From Paludibacter sp. (GTDB taxonomy: Bacteria; Bacteroidota; Bacteroidia; Bacteroidales; Paludibacteraceae), in contig JANJVQ010000015.1 of NCBI GenBank assembly GCA_024710005.1, forward strand, positions 1 to 64,000: a stretch of 64,000 nucleotides of DNA, read 5' to 3'. The position numbers were made by a program, and so were the translations under genes. Below the pieces are notes generated by a model, which saw nothing but the letters and a program-made list of their open reading frames with translations, ran no database searches and had not been told where the DNA came from. Positions 26,685 to 36,093 of this stretch are shown here, in pieces. Within the stretch, counting starts at the first letter, position 1. Each line of letters starts with the position of its first letter.

Positions 26685-27308
26685 CCACTCACACCGCAGG
26701 TGTGATATTATTCATAACCGTATGCAAGCGAAGCGCAGCTTACGGAGCACAACTCTTCATATTAATATAGCCCCGCAGGGGCGAAATTATCTTTGCCAGT
26801 CACGTTCATCTAACTCCAATCCCATTTCCCTGAGAAAAACAATGTACTCTTCTTTGAAACTAATCTTTTTGTGATGCTCTCTTTGATTTTTAATATAATT
26901 ATATACTACTTCCTTTTCTTTTACATTACAAGATATGACAGCATAACCCTCACTCCATGAAGTAAAATTCTCAAAACCGGGAGTTTGCTTTAACATTTTG
27001 CTGGTTTCAACCTTTAATTCGCGCATAAAATCAGATATTGCGATTGTCGGATGAAGTGAGAAAAGTAAATGGACATGATCATTCATTCCATTTACCCGAT
27101 AAAGTTTACTGTTTTTGTTTTTTATTATACCCCAGATGTATCTGTATAATTCATCAGAATGGACAAGCGACAGGGTTGGTTGGCTTGCTTTGGTGCGAAT
27201 GACTGCGTGGTAGAGTAGTTGAATATAGCTCATAGTTTATGGTTTTTCCGTAAGCTGCGCTGCGCTTGCATACGGTTATGAATAATTTCACACCTGCGGT
27301 GTGAGTGG
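26685..27308. mobile_element. REP-associated transposase unit with about 60-bp inverted ends
   Basis: The left end 26685-26745 and right end 27247-27308 are inverted copies. The left reads CCACTCACACCGCAGGTGTG, then TTCATAACCGTATGCAAGCG and AAGCGCAGCTTACGGA; the right is the reverse complement with small changes. Each end contains the hairpin CACACC-N3-GGTGTG. A further hairpin GCCCCGCAGGGGC is at 26770-26782. The unit encloses a single HUH transposase gene. This is the layout of a RAYT with its own REP sequences. Confidence 0.8.
26787..27233 (-). CDS. REP-associated tyrosine transposase (Y1/HUH, IS200-like)
   Basis: 148 residues, the size of TnpA-type Y1 transposases. The HUH motif is NDHVHLLFSLHP (near 50-60). 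A Tyr in the C-terminal helix (VVYNYIKNQREHHKKI, near 112-116) is the likely nucleophile. It appears intact. The gene lies within long inverted repeats carrying REP-like hairpins, so it is probably a domesticated or low-mobility RAYT rather than an IS200 with subterminal hairpins only. Its ATG is about 15 bp from the right repeat. Confidence 0.88.
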   Translation of the reverse strand: MSYIQLLYHAVIRTKASQPTLSLVHSDELYRYIWGIIKNKNSKLYRVNGMNDHVHLLFSLHPTIAISDFMRELKVETSKMLKQTPGFENFTSWSEGYAVISCNVKEKEVVYNYIKNQREHHKKISFKEEYIVFLREMGLELDERDWQR

Positions 27309-27391
27309 AGTGCAAAAATAACAATTATTATCAGCACCTCAAAACAACATTATTATGTATCATAACCTTCTCCCGTTTTAAAAAAAAATAC

Positions 27392-27399
27392 TAACTTTG
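27392..27399 (+). promoter_or_regulatory. -7 box for uvrA
   Basis: TAACTTTG matches TAnnTTTG, 32 bp before the TTG start of uvrA. No good -33 element is visible. Confidence 0.55.
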
Positions 27400-27431
27400 C
27401 GGGTTCACAATTTTACATTACCGGCATCACT

Positions 27432-30326
27432 TTGAAACAGGATATTGAAACAGAACGCATTGAAGCGTCAGGTGAAATTGAAGTCACAGGCGCCCGCGTA
27501 CATAACTTAAAAAACATCGACGTTACCATTCCCAGAAACGCGCTGACCGTCATTACCGGACTCAGCGGAAGTGGTAAATCCTCACTGGCTTTCGACACGA
27601 TTTTTGCCGAAGGTCAGCGTCGTTATATAGAAACTTTCTCGGCTTATGCCCGTAGTTTTTTGGGCAATCTGGAACGCCCCGATGTAGATAAAATTACCGG
27701 ATTGAGTCCAGTGATTTCCATCGAACAAAAGACCACCAATAAGAACCCCCGTTCGACCGTGGGTACAACCACCGAGATTTACGATTTTCTGCGTTTGCTA
27801 TTTGCCCGTGCAGGTGAGGCCTATTCGTATGCTACCGGCGAGAAAATGGTGAAATATTCTGAAGAACAGATTGTCGACCTCATTCTGAAAGACTACGAAG
27901 GTAAGAAAACCTTTTTGCTGGCGCCATTGGTAAAAGGACGTAAGGGGCATTACAAGGAATTGTTCGAAACCACCCGCAAAAAAGGCTATATGCATGTGCG
28001 CATCGATGGCGAAATGCGGGAAATTACGCATGGTTTAAAAGTTGACCGTTACAAGATACACGACATTGAACTGATCATTGACCGGTTAATCATCTCAGGA
28101 AAAGACCGGCAACGGTTGAAGCAATCGCTGGAAAAAGCCATGCAACAAGGCAACGGCATCGTGATGTTGCTCGATGGCGAAACTGATACTGTCCGATATT
28201 TCAGTAAAATGTTGATGTGCCCAACCACCGGAATTTCGTATGAAGAACCTGCTCCGCACAACTTCTCCTTCAATTCGCCACACGGCGCTTGTCCGCGTTG
28301 CAAGGGAATCGGTATCGTGAACGAGATTGACATGGACAAAATCATTCCCGACAAATCCATCAGCATATATAATGGTGCAATTGTACCACTGGGGAAACAT
28401 AAAAATACGATGATTTTCTGGCAGATAGAAGCCATCCTGGAGAAATACGATTGTCAGATTAAAATGCCGGTTGCCGACATCCCGGAAGAAGCCATTGAGG
28501 AAATCATGAACGGTACAGAGGAGAGACTGAACATCAAGAACCATTCGCTCGGCAATTCCAATTATTTTTTGAGTTACGACGGAATCCTGAAGTACATTGA
28601 AATGCAGCAGGAGAATTCAGCATCAGCAACTGAACAAAAATGGGCCAATCAGTTCTCAAAAGAAATTGTTTGTCCCGAATGCCACGGCGCCAAACTGAAA
28701 AAAGAATTTCTGCATTTCAGGATACACGATAAGAATATCTCGGAACTGGCTAAGATGGACATCGACGAGCTTTTCAACTGGCTGAGTCAGGTTGAACAAT
28801 ATCTTTCGGAAAAACAAAAAGCCATCGCGGTGGAGATTCTCAAAGAAATCCGGACACGACTTCAGTTTTTATTAGATGTCGGGCTGAGTTATTTATCGTT
28901 GAACCGGAGTTCCCATTCGCTGTCGGGAGGTGAAAGTCAGCGCATCCGCTTAGCCACCCAAATCGGCACGCAGTTGGTTAACGTGCTTTATATACTTGAC
29001 GAGCCCAGCATCGGCTTACACCAGCGTGATAACGAAAGGTTAATTCGTTCGCTCAAACAACTGCGCGACACAGGTAACTCCGTCATCGTGGTGGAGCATG
29101 ACAAGGAAATGATGCTGGCAGCAGATTACGTAATCGATTTGGGACCAAGAGCCGGCCGGCACGGAGGAAAAGTCGTATTTGCCGGTACGCCCGAACAAAT
29201 GCTTTTATCGAATACCATGACCGCCGCTTTTCTGAACGGGAAGGAGAAAATAGAAATTCCGGCAACATTAAGACCCGGCAGCGGAAATTACCTGACCATC
29301 AAAGGAGCCAAAGGAAACAACCTGAAAAATATTGATGTAAGTTTCCCTTTGGGTAAGATGATATGTGTTACCGGTGTATCTGGGAGTGGCAAATCAACCC
29401 TGATAAATGAGACCCTGCAACCCATTCTGAGCCAGCATTTCTATTCTTCCTTAAAAGATCCGCTGCCTTATGAATCAGTAGAAGGCATAGAACAGGTCGA
29501 TAAGGTAGTTGTAGTGGATCAGTCGCCTATCGGTCGCACGCCCCGCTCCAACCCCGCTACTTATACCGGCGTATTTTCCGACATCCGCAACTTGTTTGTA
29601 TCATTGCCCGAGGCCAAAATCAGGGCCTACAAACCGGGACGATTTTCCTTCAACACGGCCGGTGGCCGGTGTGAAGTGTGCAGCGGAAACGGCTATAAAA
29701 CCATAGAAATGAACTTTTTACCCGACGTGTACGTTCCCTGTGAAAGTTGTGGCGGTAAAAGATACAACAAAGAAACATTAGAAGTCCGGTTCAAAGGAAA
29801 GTCCATCGCCGATGTGCTCGACATGACCATCAACCAGGCCGTTGAATTCTTCGAGAATCAACCCATTATCCTCAATAAAATCAAAACGATTCAAGACGTG
29901 GGATTGGGGTATATCAGGCTGGGACAATCGAGTACCACCCTATCGGGGGGTGAAAGTCAGCGTGTAAAACTGGCAACAGAATTATCCAAAAGAGACACAG
30001 GAAAAACCCTATATATACTCGATGAACCCACGACAGGATTGCATTTTGAGGACATCCGCGTACTATTGGGCGTATTAAACCGTTTAACAGACAGGGGCAA
30101 TACCGTCATCATCATTGAACACAATATGGATGTCATCAAGGCCTGCGACCACATTATCGATATCGGTCCCGAAGGCGGGCGGGCAGGCGGACGGGTGATT
30201 TGCACCGGAACGCCCCGCGAAATAGCGGAAAATCGGGACAGCGAAACAGGAAAATTCTTGAAAAGGGAGTTGAGCGAAGAGCGAATAGCAGTAGAGACGC
30301 ACGGCCGTGGGTCTATTAGCGAATAG
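27432..30326 (+). CDS. uvrA: Excinuclease ABC subunit A
   Basis: 964 residues. DNA damage recognition in nucleotide excision repair; a dimeric ABC ATPase with zinc modules. N-terminal Walker A GLSGSGKSSL (near 43-52), zinc site CPRCKGIG...CPECHGAKL, signature LSGGESQRIRLA, second Walker A GVSGSGKSTL (near 655), zinc site CEVCSGNGY...CESCGGKRY and second signature LSGGESQRVKLA. No ATG fits, so TTG at 27432 is used, just after the -7 box. The last 17 or so residues (after GKFLKREL) are beyond the family end and are encoded by repeat DNA. Confidence 0.96.
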   Translation: MKQDIETERIEASGEIEVTGARVHNLKNIDVTIPRNALTVITGLSGSGKSSLAFDTIFAEGQRRYIETFSAYARSFLGNLERPDVDKITGLSPVISIEQKTTNKNPRSTVGTTTEIYDFLRLLFARAGEAYSYATGEKMVKYSEEQIVDLILKDYEGKKTFLLAPLVKGRKGHYKELFETTRKKGYMHVRIDGEMREITHGLKVDRYKIHDIELIIDRLIISGKDRQRLKQSLEKAMQQGNGIVMLLDGETDTVRYFSKMLMCPTTGISYEEPAPHNFSFNSPHGACPRCKGIGIVNEIDMDKIIPDKSISIYNGAIVPLGKHKNTMIFWQIEAILEKYDCQIKMPVADIPEEAIEEIMNGTEERLNIKNHSLGNSNYFLSYDGILKYIEMQQENSASATEQKWANQFSKEIVCPECHGAKLKKEFLHFRIHDKNISELAKMDIDELFNWLSQVEQYLSEKQKAIAVEILKEIRTRLQFLLDVGLSYLSLNRSSHSLSGGESQRIRLATQIGTQLVNVLYILDEPSIGLHQRDNERLIRSLKQLRDTGNSVIVVEHDKEMMLAADYVIDLGPRAGRHGGKVVFAGTPEQMLLSNTMTAAFLNGKEKIEIPATLRPGSGNYLTIKGAKGNNLKNIDVSFPLGKMICVTGVSGSGKSTLINETLQPILSQHFYSSLKDPLPYESVEGIEQVDKVVVVDQSPIGRTPRSNPATYTGVFSDIRNLFVSLPEAKIRAYKPGRFSFNTAGGRCEVCSGNGYKTIEMNFLPDVYVPCESCGGKRYNKETLEVRFKGKSIADVLDMTINQAVEFFENQPIILNKIKTIQDVGLGYIRLGQSSTTLSGGESQRVKLATELSKRDTGKTLYILDEPTTGLHFEDIRVLLGVLNRLTDRGNTVIIIEHNMDVIKACDHIIDIGPEGGRAGGRVICTGTPREIAENRDSETGKFLKRELSEERIAVETHGRGSISE

Positions 30327-30381
30327 TAAAAACAGCCAAGTGCTGGTTAGAAGGGGTTGCTTCGCCACGCTCGCAATGACG
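30276..30381. repeat. Composite repeat at the 3' end of uvrA
   Basis: Three known-looking words follow each other: GAGCGAATAGCA (about 30280-30289), the palindrome GTAGAGACGCACGGCCGTGG then GTCTAT (30291-30316), and GGTTGCTTCGCCACGCTCGC then AATGACG (30354-30381). The last is a copy of the GTCATTGCGAGGAGC family. The first two lie inside the uvrA reading frame. Confidence 0.7.
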
Positions 30382-30421
30382 TGACCGGCGACCATATTTA
30401 CGATTTAAGAAAAAAAGTTTT

Positions 30422-31735
30422 ATGCATGAAATTATACAATATATCATTCGTTTTTTAGCGGGAGATCACATTCAGGAAAGTATCCTGAAGAAAATCGGCT
30501 ATACATCGGATGAACAGGAAATTATAAAATACAAGGTAATCATCCGACCATCCGGTTTTTTTGATGATAACCTGTATGGGACAGAAGCCTCGATCCCGGC
30601 ATTACCCCTGAAGTTATGGGAAGAAGTGCCCATTCTTTTCGGGGATGAGACGACTGAAACGATAGGCGACACACTTGTTTTACACGCGGATATCATCGCG
30701 GGAACCTATTACCTGATTTCGAGGTACGAAGAGATGGTTCGTCGCCAGGTTCGTGACCCACACAACCGCTTTCCCGGGAAAGAATCCCTGCCATATAAGG
30801 CAGGATTTATCGATCGTCCCATCATTGAGGAATGGGGACTAATATTAAGGAACAAACTAAGGGAAGCAGGTCTCAAGGTAAGTGAACCACCCCAAGAGAT
30901 CAGAAAAGTTTATTTAACACACGATGTCGACCAGATTGCCCATTACCGCAATTTCAGAGGCATGATGGGAGGTGTTCTGAGAGGCATCAAGCGACCTAAG
31001 GAAGCCAAACAAGCCATTAAAAGTTTCTTTGGCGGATTGATTTTTGACCCCTGGTACACTTTTCCTTATCTTTTCAAACTGGATCATGAACTCCGGCAGA
31101 AAATGGGAGAGAACCGGTGTGAGATCATCACCTTTATCCGGTCATACAGCGGCAAAAGGAAAGAAGACAAGCCAATTGTAAACCTGGCTCATCCCGATTA
31201 TCAGACACTCATCAGATACATCAGAAGAAAGAAAGTATCTATCGGATTACACATCAGTTATGAAGCCGGATGCAATCCCGGACTCATTCCCGAAGAAAAA
31301 AGAAAATTAGAAAAGTTTACGAAAAAAGAAATTCGTTACAACCGCAATCACTTCTTAAATAACCGGGAACCGGAAGATTTTGAATCCCTGATCAGCTGTG
31401 GTATTACTGATGATTTCAGCATGGGTTACGCCGACATGGCCGGGTTCAGGTTGGGAACCTGTAAAGCCGTACAATGGATTAATCCTGCAAAGAAAGTGCT
31501 TACCAATCTGATTTTGCATCCTTTGTTGATTATGGACTGCACACTCCATGAGAAAAGATACATGTATATGAATGCGCATGATGCCTATCAATATTGTACC
31601 AATCTGATTGAAACAGTTAGCAAATTCAATGGAGAAGTTACCTTATTATGGCACAATACCATGGTCGAGAAAAACTCAAAACTATATCACAGAAAGCTAT
31701 ACCGTGACACAATCAAATACTTACAGGCAAGATAA
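30422..31735 (+). CDS. Polysaccharide deacetylase-like protein (Bacteroidetes type)
   Basis: 437 residues, no signal peptide. The metal-site start motif VYLTHDVDQ is near 162-170, and IGLHISYEAG near 275 resembles the second His motif of NodB-like deacetylases. A large N-terminal extension of about 160 residues is typical of the DUF7033-type proteins near capsule and O-antigen genes. It probably removes acetyl groups from a cell-surface glycan precursor. The ATG at 30423 region (MHEIIQYIIRF) directly follows repeat DNA. Its 3' end overlaps the next glycosyltransferase frame. Confidence 0.82.
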   Translation: MHEIIQYIIRFLAGDHIQESILKKIGYTSDEQEIIKYKVIIRPSGFFDDNLYGTEASIPALPLKLWEEVPILFGDETTETIGDTLVLHADIIAGTYYLISRYEEMVRRQVRDPHNRFPGKESLPYKAGFIDRPIIEEWGLILRNKLREAGLKVSEPPQEIRKVYLTHDVDQIAHYRNFRGMMGGVLRGIKRPKEAKQAIKSFFGGLIFDPWYTFPYLFKLDHELRQKMGENRCEIITFIRSYSGKRKEDKPIVNLAHPDYQTLIRYIRRKKVSIGLHISYEAGCNPGLIPEEKRKLEKFTKKEIRYNRNHFLNNREPEDFESLISCGITDDFSMGYADMAGFRLGTCKAVQWINPAKKVLTNLILHPLLIMDCTLHEKRYMYMNAHDAYQYCTNLIETVSKFNGEVTLLWHNTMVEKNSKLYHRKLYRDTIKYLQAR

Positions 31736-32852
31736 CAACTTCAAAAGGGCGGTCGTATGTGTTACAAACGACCTTTCCAACGACCAGCGTGTGCACAAAA
31801 CCTGCATGTCGCTGATAAAATCGGGTTATCAGGTGGTGGAATACGGAAGAATACTTCCAGAAAGCATTCCGTTGAACCGTCCTTATCAAACCCACCGGGT
31901 AAAGCACCTGTTTAATAAAGGACCTTTTTTCTATGCTGAATACAACATCAGGTTATGTTGCTACTTACTTTTCACAAAAGCAAATCTGATTTTTGCCAAC
32001 GATCTTGACACTTTGCCGGCAGCTTATCTTGCGGCTAAAATCAAAGGAATCAGACTGATATACGACACACACGAATATTTCACAGGAACACCGGAATTAG
32101 TCAGTCGACCTACTGTTCAAAAAATATGGAAAGCCATCGAAAAAAGAATTTTCCCAACACTTGACACGATTATTACCGTAAACGATTCGATTGCAGAATT
32201 ATACAAAAAGGAATATAACAAAGATCTGGCAGTTGTCAGGAACATTCCTCTTTCCTATACTCCTGATAGCATTATGACCAGATCCGAACTGGGTTTACCC
32301 GAAAATAAAAAAATCATCATCATTCAGGGCACAGGAATTAACAAGGACAGAGGAGCGGAAGAAGCCTGTATGATGATGAAATATCTTGATGATGTTATTT
32401 TGTTAATCATTGGTGGTGGAGATGTAATTCCAGATTTAAAAAAAATAATCAAAGAGGAAAAACTGAAAGATAAAATCATCCTGAAAAACAAAATGTCGTT
32501 TTCAGAACTCAGACAATATACCCTGAATGCTGATTTGGGATTGGCAATAGATAAAAACACGAATCCAAACTACTTTTTCGCGCTACCTAATAAGTTGTTT
32601 GATTTTATACACGCCGGAATACCTGTTTTATCATCCAGATTGAAAGAAATCAGCAAAATAATTGACAAATACGACATCGGCTATTACATTGATGAGCACG
32701 ACCCAGAACACATGGCGGCTGTTGTAAAAAGTATTTTTGCCGACAAAGAAACTTATCATAGTAAGAAACAAAACACAAATATTGCCAAATCAGCACTTTG
32801 CTGGGAAACGGAAGAAACTAACTTATTAAAAAGTATTCAATCTGACCGGTAA
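31704..32852 (+). CDS. Glycosyltransferase family 4-like protein
   Basis: About 382 residues. GT-B fold: N-terminal FKRAVVCVTNDLSNDQRVHKTC, LIYDTHEYFTGTPEL in the middle and a C-terminal Rossmann domain (IIQGTGINKDRGAEEA, PNKLFDFIHAGIPVLSSRLKEI). It likely adds a sugar to a surface glycan. The frame is open from ATG 31608, but that would overlap the deacetylase gene by 128 bp. GTG 31704 puts the start 18 codons before the conserved region with a 32-bp overlap and is preferred. The pair is translationally coupled. Confidence 0.85.
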   Translation: MTQSNTYRQDNNFKRAVVCVTNDLSNDQRVHKTCMSLIKSGYQVVEYGRILPESIPLNRPYQTHRVKHLFNKGPFFYAEYNIRLCCYLLFTKANLIFANDLDTLPAAYLAAKIKGIRLIYDTHEYFTGTPELVSRPTVQKIWKAIEKRIFPTLDTIITVNDSIAELYKKEYNKDLAVVRNIPLSYTPDSIMTRSELGLPENKKIIIIQGTGINKDRGAEEACMMMKYLDDVILLIIGGGDVIPDLKKIIKEEKLKDKIILKNKMSFSELRQYTLNADLGLAIDKNTNPNYFFALPNKLFDFIHAGIPVLSSRLKEISKIIDKYDIGYYIDEHDPEHMAAVVKSIFADKETYHSKKQNTNIAKSALCWETEETNLLKSIQSDR

Positions 32853-32910
32853 AATGTTAATACTTACTACCTACCACGAACAATTATATCGTCAAGTGCA
32901 TTTATATCAT

Positions 32911-32918
32911 TATATTTG
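32911..32918 (+). promoter_or_regulatory. -7 box for the M6 protease gene
   Basis: TATATTTG, 22 bp before the ATG at 32940. A possible TTG start at 32916 lies inside this box and is therefore rejected. Confidence 0.6.
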
Positions 32919-32939
32919 TCCGGTAATGCCACAATTTTT

Positions 32940-34739
32940 ATGAAGAAACAATTTACGTTAATTTTATCGATATTCTTACTGATATCTGTACGGACATATT
33001 CAGTCCCCGCCACTCCCCATCCAGTTACCCGCGTACAACCAGACGGAAGTGAACTTACCGTTTATCTGAGAGGTGACGAATTCTTTAAATATGAACTTAC
33101 TACCGACGGGTATTTAATTCGTCGCGACAAGCAGGGTTTCTATCAGTATGCTGAAAAAGATACCAAAGGAGTAATCAAAACAACCGGCATCCGTGTTAAT
33201 CCGGTAGATAAACGGACCGAAGCGGAAAGAAGATACATCAGTACTGCCGAAGTTAACCCCTCTTTCATCACTGAGACTAACAAACGGAAAGCACAGAAAG
33301 CCATCCGGAGAAACGACAAAAGAGGCACATTTCCCCGAACCGGTTCACCAAAATCCATTGTCATCCTGGTTAACTTCCTGAACGTTCCCTTTGTAACACT
33401 CAACCCCAATACGGCATTTACAGACATGCTCAACAAAGAGGGATATAACGACAACGGGGGTACCGGCTCAGCACGCGATTACTTTATTGCCGCTTCAAAC
33501 GGATTATCATCACCCGAATTTGTAGTCGTTGGTCCATATACCTTACCGAATACCCGCGCCTATTACGGCGCCAATGACCTGACAACTGACGATGACAGGA
33601 GACCGCAACAGATGGTGGTAGATGCCTGCACCGCCGCTGCTGCCGACGGAGTAAACTTTGCCGAATACGACACCGATAATGATGGCGTTGTCGACAATAT
33701 TTTCATTTTTTATGCCGGACATAACGAGGCTGAAGGCGGTCCGGATGAATCAATCTGGCCGCACCGGTGGGAACTGTACGAGGATCTTGTATTCAATGGA
33801 AAGATGATAAAGGGGTATGCCTGTACTTCTGAACTCAGAGGTAGCAGCGGAGCAAACATGTCAGGGATTGGCACTTTTGCCCATGAATTTGGTCATGTCT
33901 ACGGATTGGTTGATTATTATGCCACAAACGGAGAAGATCACCATACCCTCTGGAACTGGAACATCATGGATAACGGTGCTTATCTGAATCAGGGCAGAAC
34001 ACCACCGACTTATTCGGCCTACGATCGTTTTTATTTGGGTTGGCTGGTTCCGGATATCCTCAAATTCCCAAAACATATTTTTCTGGAAGATATAAAAACG
34101 AGTAATCAAGCCTTTATAATCACAGCAACAGGCAATCACAACCTGGTTGGAGAAGATCCGAATCCGGTGGAATTTTTCATGCTTGAAAATAGACAGAAAA
34201 CCGGATGGGACAGCTTCCTTCCGAATAGTGGCATGTTGATTACGCGCATCTATTATAATGCAACTGCATGGGAGAATAACAGTCCAAACAATAATGCTGA
34301 TGCAATGGGGGTTGATATCATCGAAGCCGATGGTATCGCCAGTACATTTTCACTGGCGGGAGACCCGTTTCCGGGGTCAAAGAATGTCACTGAATATGCT
34401 CCTGTACTCCGAAACGGAACAGACATCAACCGACCGTTAACCAATATCAAGCTGGAAAACAAAATCATCAGCTTTGATTTTATGGGAGGAGGCGAAGGAC
34501 TGATTCAGTTTTCCAGCAGAGAGAACAGCATGAATGTATTCAGCGATAGTGATGGCAATATCATCCTGGATAAAGGGAAAAATACGGATGACAATAAAAT
34601 GGTTTATGTTTATAATGCAACCGGACAACTTTTACGACAGGTAGAGTCTTCTTCACAAATTGTATCAATCAGCAGTCTGAATAAAAATGCTTTATATATC
34701 CTGAAAGCAGGTAAAGATGCCATCAAAATAAGGCTTTAA
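32940..34739 (+). CDS. Secreted M6-family metalloprotease with type IX-like C-terminal domain
   Basis: 599 residues from ATG 32940 (MKKQFTLILSIFLLISVRTYS, a signal peptide). A propeptide-like part follows, then the M6 catalytic domain with zinc motif FAHEFGHVYGLVDYYA near 316-331 (His, Glu, His and Asp as third ligand), preceded by DNIFIFYAGHNEAEGG. The last 75 residues (MVYVYNATGQLLRQV, then NKNALYILKAGKDAIKIRL) resemble a type A sorting domain of the type IX system. It is probably exported to the surface or medium to degrade protein. A strong terminator follows. Confidence 0.88.
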   Translation: MKKQFTLILSIFLLISVRTYSVPATPHPVTRVQPDGSELTVYLRGDEFFKYELTTDGYLIRRDKQGFYQYAEKDTKGVIKTTGIRVNPVDKRTEAERRYISTAEVNPSFITETNKRKAQKAIRRNDKRGTFPRTGSPKSIVILVNFLNVPFVTLNPNTAFTDMLNKEGYNDNGGTGSARDYFIAASNGLSSPEFVVVGPYTLPNTRAYYGANDLTTDDDRRPQQMVVDACTAAAADGVNFAEYDTDNDGVVDNIFIFYAGHNEAEGGPDESIWPHRWELYEDLVFNGKMIKGYACTSELRGSSGANMSGIGTFAHEFGHVYGLVDYYATNGEDHHTLWNWNIMDNGAYLNQGRTPPTYSAYDRFYLGWLVPDILKFPKHIFLEDIKTSNQAFIITATGNHNLVGEDPNPVEFFMLENRQKTGWDSFLPNSGMLITRIYYNATAWENNSPNNNADAMGVDIIEADGIASTFSLAGDPFPGSKNVTEYAPVLRNGTDINRPLTNIKLENKIISFDFMGGGEGLIQFSSRENSMNVFSDSDGNIILDKGKNTDDNKMVYVYNATGQLLRQVESSSQIVSISSLNKNALYILKAGKDAIKIRL

Positions 34740-34760
34740 GGCTGTAGTGTATAAACAATT

Positions 34761-34803
34761 AATGACAAGCCCGTTGAAAATCAATTTCAACGGGCTTGTC
34801 ATT
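34761..34803. terminator. Strong terminator between the M6 protease gene and rpmE2
   Basis: A perfect 19-bp stem, AATGACAAGCCCGTTGAAA with its reverse complement, around a 5-nt loop. It begins 21 bp after the protease stop and is symmetric, so it could serve both convergent genes. Confidence 0.85.
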
Positions 34804-34842
34804 AACACTTAAAAATTATCTTCTGTACTATGCTGATACAGA

Positions 34843-35100
34843 TTATTTCTTTTCCATCCGTTTTGCATAACGGTTCATGAACTTGTCAACACGTCCTGCG
34901 GTATCTACCAGTTTAGATTTACCGGTATAAAAAGGATGTGAACTGCTGGAGATTTCAAGTTTCATCAAAGGATAACTTACTCCGTCGATTTCAATGGTTT
35001 CTCTACTGTTCACTGTTGAACGTGTAAAAAAGGTATCGCCATTCGACATGTCTTTAAACACAACCGTGCGATAGTTTTCTGGGTGGATTCCGCTTTTCAT
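34843..35100 (-). CDS. rpmE2: 50S ribosomal protein L31, type B
   Basis: 85 residues. It starts [20 protein letters not shown] and has HPFYTGKSK, typical of L31. The CxxC zinc pairs of type A are absent, so this is the zinc-independent form, often used when zinc is scarce. Monocistronic, with a textbook promoter. Confidence 0.95.
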   Translation of the reverse strand: MKSGIHPENYRTVVFKDMSNGDTFFTRSTVNSRETIEIDGVSYPLMKLEISSSSHPFYTGKSKLVDTAGRVDKFMNRYAKRMEKK

Positions 35101-35140
35101 ATCTTATGTTTTAATTTTTTTATTCTTACAAATTGGCTTG

Positions 35141-35171
35141 CAAAAGTACAACAATTAATTTAATTTCCAAA
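35141..35171 (-). promoter_or_regulatory. Promoter of rpmE2
   Basis: On the minus strand TTTG (35168-35171), exactly 19 bp, then TACTTTTG (35141-35148): a full consensus Bacteroidetes promoter. No Zur-like inverted repeat was recognised around it. Confidence 0.8.
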
Positions 35172-35188
35172 GAGAAAATCTGATTTTT

Positions 35189-36088
35189 TTACCTGCTCCC
35201 AAAATAGAGCAACAACATTCCTATTAAAACTCCTATTAAATCAATCATCTTTAATTTTAGATACTTATCACGCAGTACCAGTGCCCCGTAGATAAAGGGC
35301 ACAATTACCCCTGCCCTTCTGACGGTTCCCAGGACTGAGATCAGTGAATCGGGCAACGTTAACGCGTAAAAATAAACGAAATCGGAGCTAACCAGCAGGA
35401 TAGAAATAAACACGATAGACCAGCGGAAACGAAAAGGTGTTGTCTTCTTACGGGTCGGATACCACAGGGTAAAGGTGATAATAGCCATCATGATGACCTG
35501 GTAAAAGGTATAATATACCTGCACGGCCATGTGGTTGAACTGCCCCATCAGGTATTTATCGTACAACCCGCTGGTGGCGCCGGTTACCGTAGCCATGATG
35601 ATAAACCATATCCATTTGTTTTTGCCAAACACATAACCTTCTTTTTTCCCGATCAGCGAAAACATAAAGAATGACACCAGTGTAATAGCGATACCTCCAA
35701 TCTGAAAGCCGTTCAACTGCTCCCCAAAGATTAACACACCCCCGAGCACCACCAGTACCGGCTGCGTAGCTTTAATGGGCGCTGCCAGGGTGAGTGGCAG
35801 GTTCTTCATCGCAAAATACGCAAAAAGCCAGGACGACAACACAATCGTCGACTTAGCTAAAATCAGCATATGCGTTTTAAAATCCACCTGCGGCACAAAG
35901 AAGATCCCACCTTCCAACCATGCAGGTGCAAAACTGGAAATCAACAGGAATGGCAATAAAATCAATGAAGAGATGAAAATGGACGAAAACAAAACCGGTA
36001 TCACGGCATTTTCATGCACCGACACCTTCTTGCTCACCTCGTAGGAGCCAAGTAATAAAGCGGATATTATGCCAAGAAAGAGCCACAT
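35189..36088 (-). CDS. EamA/DMT-family transporter
   Basis: 299 residues with ten predicted membrane helices in two EamA halves (about 1-145 and 155-299). The family pattern LPLTLAAPIKATQPVLVVLGG, then FGEQLNGFQIGGIAITLVSF is in the first half, and a similar SLISVLGTVRRAGVIVPFIY in the second. It is an inner-membrane exporter or importer of small metabolites; the substrate cannot be told. Single gene. Confidence 0.88.
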   Translation of the reverse strand: MWLFLGIISALLLGSYEVSKKVSVHENAVIPVLFSSIFISSLILLPFLLISSFAPAWLEGGIFFVPQVDFKTHMLILAKSTIVLSSWLFAYFAMKNLPLTLAAPIKATQPVLVVLGGVLIFGEQLNGFQIGGIAITLVSFFMFSLIGKKEGYVFGKNKWIWFIIMATVTGATSGLYDKYLMGQFNHMAVQVYYTFYQVIMMAIITFTLWYPTRKKTTPFRFRWSIVFISILLVSSDFVYFYALTLPDSLISVLGTVRRAGVIVPFIYGALVLRDKYLKLKMIDLIGVLIGMLLLYFGSR

Positions 36089-36093
36089 GTTTT

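Noticed and set aside
31608-31703. Upstream ATG for the GT4-like gene
   Set aside because: It would overlap the deacetylase gene by 128 bp and adds 32 residues that are only a frame-shifted reading of that gene.
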